Positions 8,652 through 17,396 of a stretch of DNA of 32,877 bases are shown here, piece after piece. Every line of letters starts with the position of its first letter. The first letter of the stretch is position 1. Source of the DNA: DASSFG01 sp035547915 (GTDB taxonomy: Bacteria > Planctomycetota > Planctomycetia > Pirellulales > JAICIG01); assembly GCA_035547915.1 (NCBI GenBank), contig DASZTS010000049.1:1-32877 (forward strand). The letters run 5' to 3'. The notes under the pieces are model-generated. The model worked only from the letters and a program-made list of their open reading frames with translations. It had not been told where the DNA came from and did no database searches. The position numbers were made by a program, and so were the translations under genes.

Positions 8652-10412
8652 ATGACTCGTCGAGCGGCCGATTGGTTGATCGTGTTGGCGCTCACGTCGG
8701 TGACGGGCGCACTCTTCGCCCGCGCCCTCGCGTTCGGCTTCGTCAACTACGACGACCCGCACTACGTTACGGCCAATTGGCACGTCCGGGCCGGCTTGTG
8801 CCGCGAGAGCGTCTGGTGGGCGCTCACGAGCACCGAATATGCCAACTGGTTCCCGCTCACCTGGCTGTCGTTGGAGCTCGACTCCACGCTGTACGGCACG
8901 AACGCAACCGGATTTCATCTGACCAACCTGGTGCTGCATCTGACCAATACGGTGCTCTTGTATGGCGTGCTGCGGAAGATGACCGGCGCCGTGGTTCGTA
9001 GCGCCGTCGTGGCGGCACTGTTCGCGCTGCACCCCTTGCACGTCGAATCGGTGGTTTGGATCACCGAGCGGAAGGACATGCTCAGCGGACTGTTTTGGAT
9101 GTTGACGCTGCTGGCGTACGAGCACTACGCAAGGCGTCCCACGGTCGGCCGCTATGCTTTGGTAGCCCTGGCCCTGGCGGCCGGCATGGCCGCGAAGCCG
9201 ATGGCCGTCACGCTGCCGTGCGTGTTGCTGCTGCTTGATTACTGGCCACTCGGCCGCTGGCCACGCGCGGTGAGCACTCGTCGCGCGGCGGAGCACGGCT
9301 TAAGGGACGAGAATGGAGATTACGTCGCGGCCGCTCCCTCGCGGCTGATCCTGGAAAAGTTGCCGCTCTTGGTTTTGAGCCTGAGCAGTAGCGTCGTGGC
9401 GATGGCGGCGCAGAAGCAAGGCGGGGCGATGGTCAACATCGAGTCGATGCCGTTCGTCCAACGAGTGCTGAACGTGCCGATGGCCTACGTCTGGTACCTT
9501 GTGCAGACGGTTTGGCCGGCGAACCTGGCCGTCTTCTATCCCCATCCGGGCGCAAAGCAGTCGGCGATCCTCTCGCTGGTGGCCGCACTGTTGCTGGTTG
9601 CCGTCACCGGCCTCGCGGCAGCGCGCCGCCGGCAGCAGCCGTACCTCGTCGTGGGTTGGCTCTGGTATCTGGGGACGCTGGTGCCCGTGATCGGGCTGGT
9701 ACAGGTCGGGCGCCAAGCGCAGGCGGACCGCTACACCTACCTGCCGCTCATCGGCATCTTCGTGGTGGTCGTCTGGGGGTTGGGCGAGCTGATGCAGAAA
9801 GGGTGGGCCTCGAGAAACTTAATGCTCACGCTCGGGCTCGCCGCGTTTGTCTCCTTCAGTGCCTGTACCTGGGTGCAGATCGGATATTGGCGAGACGACA
9901 TCGTCCTTTGGCAGCACGCGATCGAAATAACTGAACCCAACCTGCTGGCCTACGAGCACCTGTCCGAAGCATGGCTCCGGCGCGGACAATCGGCCGAGGC
10001 TCTGCCGTATCTCGAAGAGATTACCCGACGGGCACCGCACTTCACGGCCGGGCACGTCAATCTGGGACTGGCCCTGATGAACCTGAACAAGATCCCGGCG
10101 GCCAAGGCCGAACTGGAAGAGGCATTGCGAATCGATCCGCGCAATGGCGACGCCCATCACAACCTGGGCGTGCTTCTCGATGCCGAAGGCCGTAGCGAAG
10201 AGGCCATGCAGCACCTCCATCAAGCGCTCGAGTCGCAACCCCATTTCTGGCGAACACACCTGCTGCTCGCCGAGATACTCCGGCGCGAGGGAAACACCGA
10301 AGAGGCGGAACGTCACGTCCGCCAGGCGTTGGCCATCAATCCCGATGCGCTCGGGGGAGCCGCCGGATCGAATCGCCAGACGGGCACCGACCGTCGGGAC
10401 ACGGCTCGTTAG
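8652..10412 (+). CDS. TMTC-like GT-C membrane protein with TPR domain (array member 3)
   Basis: The protein has 586 residues from ATG 8652; a TTG at 8619 would add 11 charged residues. The layout is the same as member 2: helix 1, loop motif 'NYDDPHYVTAN' (Asp34-Asp35), 'NWFPLTWLSLELD', 'HPLHVESVVWITERKD', 'DRYTYLPLIG', then about four TPRs in the last 160 residues. Members 2 and 3 look most alike, including 'LLLAEIL' and 'ERHVRQAL/DRHVRQAL' near their C-termini, which points to a fairly recent tandem duplication. The gap to the previous stop is only 40 bases, so co-transcription is likely. Catalytic activity is inferred from the conserved Asp pair, not shown. Confidence 0.86.
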   Translation: MTRRAADWLIVLALTSVTGALFARALAFGFVNYDDPHYVTANWHVRAGLCRESVWWALTSTEYANWFPLTWLSLELDSTLYGTNATGFHLTNLVLHLTNTVLLYGVLRKMTGAVVRSAVVAALFALHPLHVESVVWITERKDMLSGLFWMLTLLAYEHYARRPTVGRYALVALALAAGMAAKPMAVTLPCVLLLLDYWPLGRWPRAVSTRRAAEHGLRDENGDYVAAAPSRLILEKLPLLVLSLSSSVVAMAAQKQGGAMVNIESMPFVQRVLNVPMAYVWYLVQTVWPANLAVFYPHPGAKQSAILSLVAALLLVAVTGLAAARRRQQPYLVVGWLWYLGTLVPVIGLVQVGRQAQADRYTYLPLIGIFVVVVWGLGELMQKGWASRNLMLTLGLAAFVSFSACTWVQIGYWRDDIVLWQHAIEITEPNLLAYEHLSEAWLRRGQSAEALPYLEEITRRAPHFTAGHVNLGLALMNLNKIPAAKAELEEALRIDPRNGDAHHNLGVLLDAEGRSEEAMQHLHQALESQPHFWRTHLLLAEILRREGNTEEAERHVRQALAINPDALGGAAGSNRQTGTDRRDTAR

Positions 10413-10418
10413 AATTCG

Positions 10419-12905
10419 ATGAAGCGGCTTCCGCCGCAGCCGTGCGAGGACGATAATTTTTGTTCTGTTTGGCCTCCCAATGTGCCGTTTGGCCGCGCCA
10501 CACCACCTGCCTCGAACGCCGCTCCTCAAAACCCAGCCGTGTCACTCCCCTCCAGCCGGACCTATGAAGCCGGACCGCAAAGCGTCTCACCGGCCCGCGA
10601 TGCTCTCCCTTCGGCGGCTGTCGTTGCGGCCGAGCACTGCGGCGTGCGCTCCGCGATTCTGAGTTCGGGCTTGCTCATCGCTGTGCCGCTCGCCGCTTTC
10701 TGGGGTGTGTGGAACGCCGGGCTCGTCAACTTCGACGACGACCTGTACGTGGCGGACAACCCGCATGTCACGACCGGTCTCACGACGCGCAACGTCGCGT
10801 GGGCCTTGACCACCACGCATGCCGGATATTGGCAGCCGTTGACTTGGCTGTCGCTCCAACTCGATGCCACCCTTTTTCGAGGGAGCACGGCGGGCTACCA
10901 CCTCACGAATCTGGCGTTGCACGTCGTCAACGCGCTGGCCTTGATGTGGTTCGTGCGGAGCGTGACAGGTCGGGCCTGGGCGGGCCTCCTCGTCGCCCTG
11001 TTGTTTGCCGTACATCCGCTGCGCGTCGAATCGGTCGCTTGGGTGACGGAACGTAAGGACGTTTTGAGTTCGCTGTTCGGCCTGCTGGCGCTGATCGCTT
11101 ACGTGGGATATGCTCGGGCGCCGGCGGTGCCGCGCTACCTCACCGTCGCGATCTGCATGCTGCTCAGCCTGATGGCCAAGCCGATGCTCGTGACGCTTCC
11201 CTGCCTGTTGTTGGTGCTCGACGCCTGGCCGCTGAGACGCACGCGGCAAACCGATGCGGCCACGGGCGAATCGGTGAGCCCCTGGCCTCGGTTGGTCGTC
11301 GAAAAGTTCCCGCTGTTCGCCCTGGCGACCGTGTTCGCGATCGTGACTGCCCGTGCCCAGGGTGGTTTCGGCGCGGTTCACTCTCTCGCGCACGATTCGC
11401 TCGCACACCGCCTGCAAACGGCACTGACCGGCTATCAGTTCTATCTCGAAAAGACCGTTTGGCCGGTTCAACTGGCCGTGTTTTATCCGTTGTCGCACAA
11501 GACCGCGTCGTGGCGCGAGTGGCTCGTGCCGGTGGTCCTGTTGGCCGCGATCACCGCGGTTGCCGTATGGCAGCGCCGTCGCTGGCCCTCTCTTCTCGTC
11601 GGTTGGTTGTGGTTCGTCGGCACGTTGGTGCCGGTGATCGGGCTGGTGCAATCCGGTGATCAGGCATTCGCCGACCGCTTTACGTACTTTCCGCTGATCG
11701 GGCTCTTCCTGGCCTTGGCCCTAGCCGTGGACGGATTGCTCCTGCGTTGGCCCCGCGTCGGCGCGGTGGCCTTGGCGGCGATGTGTCCGTTGGTCGGAAT
11801 GCTGGCCGTACAGTCGCATCAGCAGGTCGCCTATTGGCACGATTCGGAAGCACTCTGGCGGCACGCACTGGCGGTGACCGAGGATAACCATTCGGCGCAT
11901 GCCCATCTGGCGGACGTGCTGTTGGCCGAAGGCCGGGCCGACGAAGGCGTGGAACATGCCGGCCAGGCACTGCGCATCTTTCCGTCGTATACCAAGCATC
12001 TGCAATTCGCGAACATCCTGCTCAACTTGCAGCGGAACGACGAAGCCATCGAGCAATATCGGCAGGCACTCTTGTTGAAACCGAACGAAGCCGAACTGCA
12101 CCTTTCGCTCGGAACGCTCTTACTGGCAGATGACCGTGTCGAGGAAGCGCGGCACGAATTCGACGAAGCCGTAGCATGCCGTACCGACTGGGCCGATGCG
12201 TGGAACAATCTGGGCACCGCGCACGCGCTCCTCGGCGATAGCGACGAAGCTTTGCGATGCTACGACGAAGCCTTGAAGCTGAACGCGAACAACGCCGAGT
12301 GCCTGAACAACATCGGCCAGGTGTTGACGCGCAAGGGAAAGTACACGGGCGCGTTGCGCGCCTTGGATCAAGCCTTGAAGATCAACCCGCACTACGCCGA
12401 AGCCCACAGCAACCTGGGTAACGCCCTCATCCTCGACGGTCGTCTGGGCGAGGCCGCCGTCGCTTACCGCGACGCGATCGAGGAGCGGCCCGACGTCGCC
12501 CGCTATCGCTTCAACCTGGCGAGCGTTCTCGAAGAACGAAACGAGACGGACCTCGCCCGCCAGCAATATCGCCTGGCCATGCGCCTCGACCCGGCCTGGC
12601 CCGAGACGGCAACCGAGGAGGCATGGAAACTGGCAACCGACGACAACGAAAAACGGCGAGACGGTGCCAAGGCCGTGCGGCTCGCCCGGCAAGCCTGCGG
12701 GGCGGTCGAAACGCCGGCGCCCGCGTCGCTCGATGCCCTGGCCGCCGCGTACGCCGAGACGGGCGATTTTGCCCATGCCGAAGCGACCGCGCTGCGTGCG
12801 ATCGAAGCGGCCCATTCAGGCGGCGACGAGCCGCTGGCCGAACAGATCGAGAAGCGTCGCGCGCTCTATCAGGCCGAGCAGCCCTATCGCTGCCAGAGCG
12901 AGTAA
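10419..12905 (+). CDS. TMTC-like GT-C membrane protein with long TPR domain (array member 4)
   Basis: The protein has 828 residues and is the longest of the four. The motifs 'NFDDDLYVADNP' (Asp106-Asp108), 'HPLRVESVAWVTERKD' and 'DRFTYFPLIG' place it beside members 2 and 3. The TPR region (about 490-810) holds around ten repeats, against four in members 2 and 3. The first 75 residues are Pro/Ser/Ala-rich with no homologue motif, and ATG 10419 lacks a ribosome site. A GTG at 10644, just before helix 1, would give a protein whose N-terminus matches its paralogues, so the true start is open. Only 6 bases separate ATG 10419 from the previous stop. The 3' end overlaps the convergent gene by 22 bases. 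Confidence 0.84.
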   Translation: MKRLPPQPCEDDNFCSVWPPNVPFGRATPPASNAAPQNPAVSLPSSRTYEAGPQSVSPARDALPSAAVVAAEHCGVRSAILSSGLLIAVPLAAFWGVWNAGLVNFDDDLYVADNPHVTTGLTTRNVAWALTTTHAGYWQPLTWLSLQLDATLFRGSTAGYHLTNLALHVVNALALMWFVRSVTGRAWAGLLVALLFAVHPLRVESVAWVTERKDVLSSLFGLLALIAYVGYARAPAVPRYLTVAICMLLSLMAKPMLVTLPCLLLVLDAWPLRRTRQTDAATGESVSPWPRLVVEKFPLFALATVFAIVTARAQGGFGAVHSLAHDSLAHRLQTALTGYQFYLEKTVWPVQLAVFYPLSHKTASWREWLVPVVLLAAITAVAVWQRRRWPSLLVGWLWFVGTLVPVIGLVQSGDQAFADRFTYFPLIGLFLALALAVDGLLLRWPRVGAVALAAMCPLVGMLAVQSHQQVAYWHDSEALWRHALAVTEDNHSAHAHLADVLLAEGRADEGVEHAGQALRIFPSYTKHLQFANILLNLQRNDEAIEQYRQALLLKPNEAELHLSLGTLLLADDRVEEARHEFDEAVACRTDWADAWNNLGTAHALLGDSDEALRCYDEALKLNANNAECLNNIGQVLTRKGKYTGALRALDQALKINPHYAEAHSNLGNALILDGRLGEAAVAYRDAIEERPDVARYRFNLASVLEERNETDLARQQYRLAMRLDPAWPETATEEAWKLATDDNEKRRDGAKAVRLARQACGAVETPAPASLDALAAAYAETGDFAHAEATALRAIEAAHSGGDEPLAEQIEKRRALYQAEQPYRCQSE

Positions 12906-15322
12906 TCGCGCCCCTGGTAGATTTCTCGGTAGCCCAACCGGCTCAGCAGTTCCGCGCGGCTGGCGATCAATTCCTGCCGTGGCCCTTCGCCGCCGGAACC
13001 GTCGAGCCACAACGGTGGCGAAGTGATGATGTAGTCGACGCGGTATCGCTCCACCAGCTCGGGCAGATCGGCCAAGCGTGGCAATCGGTCCGCCTGCCGC
13101 AACGGAGGAAGCCTGTCGGCGTTGTGGAGCATCTCCGGCGATAGGGCGGCACTCTCGCCGACCAGGTATCGCCATTTGCGGAGGTCCTCGGCATACGGCC
13201 CGGCATAGGCGGCCTGCAACAAAAAGTATCGTTCGGTCGCCGCGCGATCTTCGGGATCCTTGCCAAACCCCGGCAAGTAGAAGAGCCGCGTCAGAACATA
13301 GCTGAAGCGCGATGACGAGGGAGTCAGAAACGAAGCCACCTCTTCGCCGCTCAAGATGGGGTGCTCCGCCACGTTCGGATCGCTTTCCAAGCGCTCGACG
13401 ATGATCCGCAAATCCGGCGGCATTTTTTGCAAGTTTTGTCCCACCCCCGGAGCCATGAACGGACCGTTGTGATTCTCGGGTCCCCATACGAATACGCCGG
13501 GCAGTGCCGCCAGCAGGATTCCGCTGGCCAGCGCCGCGACCAGAGGGAAGTGGAGTGAGGAACGCGGTGAGGCCGTTGTAGCAAGTTTCGTGGTCAGACG
13601 TCCCAACAGGGCGAACAGCAGGCCCAACCCCGGTCCGATCGGCAACAGCCAGAACAGCCGGTAATAGGCATCCTTTGACGTGAGATACGTTGCCACGGGA
13701 AAACAGAAAACCGGGTTGGCCGCGGTCAGAACCAACAAGATCGGGTAGAAGACAGGGTAGGCCCGCCGCCGGCATTCGATCAACAGCAAGCCCAGCCACG
13801 GCAATCCGAAGAGCCACAACAGGTCGCTACAGCCGCGCGAGGTGCTCGAGTCGTTGAGAATCGAGAACCAGACATGCACGGAATGCCCCGTGGCCGAAAC
13901 CGCCGCCGTCGGCGCGCCCGAGTGACCGACCTGTTCCCCGCGCCGCATGCTCCATAAGATGGCGCCCCCCTCCAGGGCCAACGGCAGACAGGCAGCCGCC
14001 GCAGCCGCAAGAAATCGCACGGCCTGCCCGACGCCAGGCCGATGGCCGCCGCACACGGAAGGGAGCAGCGCCAGCGCCAGACAACCGATCGCGGCCGGGC
14101 CCAAGAAGATGGCCGACGAACTGAAGCCGAGTCCGGCGCAGACGGCGGCCACGAGCGTGGCCCAGGAGGCGAAGTCGCGCCGCCGCGCAAAGCGCAGCAG
14201 CATCGCGGCCATGAGCGGCAGGGCCAGATGGGCCACGAGCGATTTACCCTGCCAGACGCGGATCAAGAAATGGTTTGCGCCGCCGTACGGCCCGCAGATG
14301 CCGAACACAAAATAGGCCGACAATCCCACGAGCGACACCGGAACCCACCGCCGCGGCACCACCTCGCCCAGCAGGGCGGCGTAGCAACCATAGCACGCCA
14401 ACACCAGCAGACCGGGCAACAGGGTGTGAAACAAAGTCTGCGGATCAGCGTCCGTCACATGGCACAACACACTACCCCACAATTCCAGGCCGAGCACGCG
14501 GTGCGTCGCGTTCACGGCACCCGGATCGCGGCTGATCGGGTTTCTGGCGTTGAGAAAAGGCGCTTCCTGATAGTCGCGCACGGCCGCCAGGTTGAAGCAG
14601 TCGTCCCAGTCGGGGCGAAACAGGATCTCGCTGGCCACCGCTTGGCAACCGATCAGCAACACGGCAACGATCGTCCACAGCGCTGGGGCCGGCTTCTCGT
14701 CGTCGGCCGTGAATCGCAAGAGCGGCGCCAATCGTCGCCGGAGTAACAGCGCGGCGATCCAACCCCAAGCGATCAGAAGCGGAGAGAAGCAAACGATTCG
14801 CTCCTGCACCTCGCTCTGTCCCGCGGACCAAAGAGACAAGCAGCACACGGCCGCCAGGCCGTAAACCGCCGCCATTCCGTAAGCGACCCACGCTGGGCCA
14901 TTCGGCGGCCGTTCGTCGCCGGGCTCCGCATGGTCGACTGCCGTGTCGACCGACGCGGGGGAACTCGCGGTACCGCGGGCCTTGATCCACAGCCAGCCGC
15001 TCATCAGCCCATACACGGGCCAACACACATAGACCGCCGCCAAAAAACCGCCGAACGTGCCCCCGAACCACAAAAAGGGTCCGCTCAGCAGGCTGAACAG
15101 GGCGAACGACCAGACGAAGCCGAGCGTTAGTCGCAACGGCCAGGCAAACCGGTCGTCGCGGTGCAACCAGGCGGCCCAGGCATAACCGGGCAACACAAAC
15201 AGGGCCAGAGCGACAGCAAACGGCAATAAGAGATCGACTAGCAATGCGGTTCCCGTTTTCGCAGATTCTAACTTGCCCGCGCGCGGCTCAAAAGTGGCGA
15301 GCGCCATGCCGTCGACGCACAC
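12884..15322 (-). CDS. large multi-pass membrane protein, GT-C/DUF6077-like
   Basis: The protein has up to 812 residues with about a dozen or more hydrophobic helices and a soluble C-terminal part of about 200 residues. An outer loop near residue 240 carries 'RPDWDDCFNLAAVRD', an acidic motif like that of GT-C glycosyltransferases. The later 'RVWQGKSLVAHLALPL' and 'ADDxFY-like' context recall DUF6077 membrane proteins; this match is from memory and tentative. The C-terminal 'YIITSPPLW' to 'YREIYQGRDYSLW' block is typical of the outer domain of such glycan-related proteins. The start is uncertain: GTG 15322, ATG 15307 and a TTG nearer helix 1 all lack a strong ribosome site. It converges with the TMTC array and diverges from the GT2 pair, suggesting a shared glycan pathway. 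Confidence 0.75.
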   Translation of the reverse strand: MCVDGMALATFEPRAGKLESAKTGTALLVDLLLPFAVALALFVLPGYAWAAWLHRDDRFAWPLRLTLGFVWSFALFSLLSGPFLWFGGTFGGFLAAVYVCWPVYGLMSGWLWIKARGTASSPASVDTAVDHAEPGDERPPNGPAWVAYGMAAVYGLAAVCCLSLWSAGQSEVQERIVCFSPLLIAWGWIAALLLRRRLAPLLRFTADDEKPAPALWTIVAVLLIGCQAVASEILFRPDWDDCFNLAAVRDYQEAPFLNARNPISRDPGAVNATHRVLGLELWGSVLCHVTDADPQTLFHTLLPGLLVLACYGCYAALLGEVVPRRWVPVSLVGLSAYFVFGICGPYGGANHFLIRVWQGKSLVAHLALPLMAAMLLRFARRRDFASWATLVAAVCAGLGFSSSAIFLGPAAIGCLALALLPSVCGGHRPGVGQAVRFLAAAAAACLPLALEGGAILWSMRRGEQVGHSGAPTAAVSATGHSVHVWFSILNDSSTSRGCSDLLWLFGLPWLGLLLIECRRRAYPVFYPILLVLTAANPVFCFPVATYLTSKDAYYRLFWLLPIGPGLGLLFALLGRLTTKLATTASPRSSLHFPLVAALASGILLAALPGVFVWGPENHNGPFMAPGVGQNLQKMPPDLRIIVERLESDPNVAEHPILSGEEVASFLTPSSSRFSYVLTRLFYLPGFGKDPEDRAATERYFLLQAAYAGPYAEDLRKWRYLVGESAALSPEMLHNADRLPPLRQADRLPRLADLPELVERYRVDYIITSPPLWLDGSGGEGPRQELIASRAELLSRLGYREIYQGRDYSLWQR

Positions 15323-15478
15323 CGATTACTCATGTAAACCACACAGAAACCTCTCACTTGCGGCCATTTCCTTGTTGCGTCGGGGACCATCTGTTACGAT
15401 CGATTACCCACCCGCAGTCGTCGTCGCGCTCTGTTCGCGCGTTGGTCCAAGACCTCCACTTCCCGGGAACACGCGACC

Positions 15479-16423
15479 TTGACCGATCCGCTCGTGAGTG
15501 TGGTCATCCCCTGTTACAACCAGGCGGAGTTCCTACCGCTCGCCATCGACAGCGTGTTGGCACAGTCGTATGGTTCGATCGAGTTGGTCGTCGTCGACGA
15601 CGGCTCGACCGATAACACCCCTGCCGTGCTCGCGGCATACGCCGGGCGCGTCAAAGCGGTTCGACAAATCAATGCGGGACTGGCCGCGGCTCGCAATGCG
15701 GGATTGGCTGTGGCCACGGGTGAGTTGGTTGCCTTTCTCGACTCCGACGACGTGCTGTTTCCCGATACGATCGAGCGACACGTCGCGGCGCTGACGTCGC
15801 ATCCCGAAGCGAGCGTCTCTTACGGCGGCTGCGTGTCGATCGATAACGCTGGTATCGAACTGGAACGCGTCACGGCCAAGCCGCTTCCCGACGACGCGTT
15901 CGCCAGCCTGTTGGCGGCGAACCGGTTTCCCGTGCATGCCGCCATGGTCCGGCGCGCGGCGGCCGACGAAGTGGGGAATTTCGATTCGGCGTTGCGGGCC
16001 TGCGAGGACTGGGACTGGTGGATACGGTTGGCGGCGGCCGGCCATCGCTTCGTTTCTACGAACGGGGCATGGGTCGGGTATCGCCGCCATCCCGCCTCGA
16101 TGTCGGCCTCCTACTCCCGCATGCTCGAAGGCGGCCTGCAAGTGATGGCCAAGCACGCCCAGCTTGCGCGGCGCGACAGGCAGACCCGTTGGGGACTGGC
16201 TTGCGGCCGACGGAGCATCCGCTACTACGCGTTCCAGCAGGCGCTCCTGCCCCAACTCAAAGAGCAACTCCGCGCGGGCCGGGCGACGGCGGCGCTCAAG
16301 CGTCTGTTGGCCGCATCGTTCCAAGACATCGCCTCGCTGCGATTCTTTGTCGTGGAATATTGGTGCATCCGACTCCTCACGTTGTTTCACCGCACGGTCG
16401 AGTTCGAGGCCCGCTCGTCATGA
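15479..16423 (+). CDS. family 2 glycosyltransferase (GT-A fold)
   Basis: The protein has 314 residues. 'VSVVIPCYNQ' (6-15), 'VVVDDGSTD' (37-45) and 'LDSDD' (87-91, the DxD metal and nucleotide-sugar site) are diagnostic of GT2. 'CEDWDWWIRL' (175-184) holds the acidic pair near the catalytic base. There is no membrane segment, so it works in the cytoplasm, transferring a sugar from a nucleotide donor to a lipid or glycan acceptor; the sugar cannot be predicted. Translation seems to start at TTG 15479, with GGGAA about ten bases upstream. The stop overlaps the start of the next GT2 gene (ATGA), so the two are translationally coupled. It diverges from the membrane protein at 15322 across about 156 bases. 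Confidence 0.92.
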   Translation: MTDPLVSVVIPCYNQAEFLPLAIDSVLAQSYGSIELVVVDDGSTDNTPAVLAAYAGRVKAVRQINAGLAAARNAGLAVATGELVAFLDSDDVLFPDTIERHVAALTSHPEASVSYGGCVSIDNAGIELERVTAKPLPDDAFASLLAANRFPVHAAMVRRAAADEVGNFDSALRACEDWDWWIRLAAAGHRFVSTNGAWVGYRRHPASMSASYSRMLEGGLQVMAKHAQLARRDRQTRWGLACGRRSIRYYAFQQALLPQLKEQLRAGRATAALKRLLAASFQDIASLRFFVVEYWCIRLLTLFHRTVEFEARSS

Positions 16424-17331
16424 ACCGTGTGGCGCTGAGCATCGTGATTCCCGTTTACAACGCGGCGGCCACGCTGCCGCGCACCCTGAGCTCGCTGGCG
16501 TGCATCGATCGAGCACACCGTCCCGTCGTGGAAATCGTGGCCGTCGACGACGGCTCGACGGACGACAGCGGCCAGGTGATCGACCGCGCGGCGGCCGGTC
16601 TCGACGGTTTTCGGTGGCAGCGACTGAAGCAGCCGAACGGCGGGTTGTCTCGCGCACGCAACGCAGCATTGGGGGTGGCGCGGGGCGAATGGATCTTCTT
16701 CCTCGATGCCGACGACGAATTGGTGTGCGACCTGGTGCCGATCATCGAACGGTATGCGCGGCATAGCGCGATAGGGTTCGCCATCGAGTATCGCCGCCCC
16801 GACGGCCGGCGCTGGCGGCGCGTCGGCCCACGCCTCACGACGGCGGAAAACTGGCTCGACGTCCTGAGCAGCGAGAATCCGTACCAACCTTCCAGCCTGG
16901 TTTTCCGGCGCGAGCACGTCGACCACCTGTTCGACGAAGACGTCGACGTCGTCAACGACTGGCTGTTCTGGGTCAGGAATCACCGCATGTTCGGCAACAT
17001 GCAGGCGCTGCCCGAACAAGTGGTGGCCCATATCCACATGCACGCGAACAACATGAGCACGCAATACGAGCGGGCGGGCCTGAACCGTTCGCTCGTCGCC
17101 GAACGGGCAGCGGCCCTCTATGCCGACCAACTGACGCGCAAGCAAAAGAACAACCTGTTCCTGCAAAACCAGATCGGGAGGTTGCAGCAACGGCGGCGGA
17201 TCACGCCGAGCGCCTTCCTCTGCTTACCGTGCGATCCGTTGCTGTACAGCAAGTTCTGGGTCTACGCCCTATCGTCGCTGTGCGGATTCAAGGCCACGCC
17301 CTACCAGCCGCTGTTTCGCAAGCTGGGATAG
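16420..17331 (+). CDS. family 2 glycosyltransferase (GT-A fold)
   Basis: From ATG 16420 the protein has 303 residues. 'LSIVIPVYN' (6-14), 'VAVDDGSTDDS' (40-50) and 'FFLDADDE' (93-100, DxD at 96-98) identify a GT2 enzyme. 'VVNDWLFWVRNHRMFG' is the likely acceptor/base region. The start codon overlaps the stop of the preceding GT2 gene by four bases (ATGA), which decides this start against the longer frame that extends back to 16018 inside that gene. The C-terminal third is basic, with 'RKQKNNLFLQNQIG' and 'CLPCDPLLYSKFW', and could bind the membrane surface. The two enzymes probably add successive sugars to the same glycan; this is inferred from the coupling. Confidence 0.92.
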   Translation: MNRVALSIVIPVYNAAATLPRTLSSLACIDRAHRPVVEIVAVDDGSTDDSGQVIDRAAAGLDGFRWQRLKQPNGGLSRARNAALGVARGEWIFFLDADDELVCDLVPIIERYARHSAIGFAIEYRRPDGRRWRRVGPRLTTAENWLDVLSSENPYQPSSLVFRREHVDHLFDEDVDVVNDWLFWVRNHRMFGNMQALPEQVVAHIHMHANNMSTQYERAGLNRSLVAERAAALYADQLTRKQKNNLFLQNQIGRLQQRRRITPSAFLCLPCDPLLYSKFWVYALSSLCGFKATPYQPLFRKLG

Positions 17332-17396
17332 CGGTGTGGCGGCAGCCATCTTCGCGGGCAAATCACCTGACGGCCGAAGTCGGGCGCGAGATCGTC

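Noticed and set aside
16018..16419. N-terminal extension of the second GT2 gene
   Set aside because: The extension overlaps the first GT2 gene in another frame and has no GT2 sequence. The ATGA overlap at 16420 and the VIPVYN motif six residues later fix the start.
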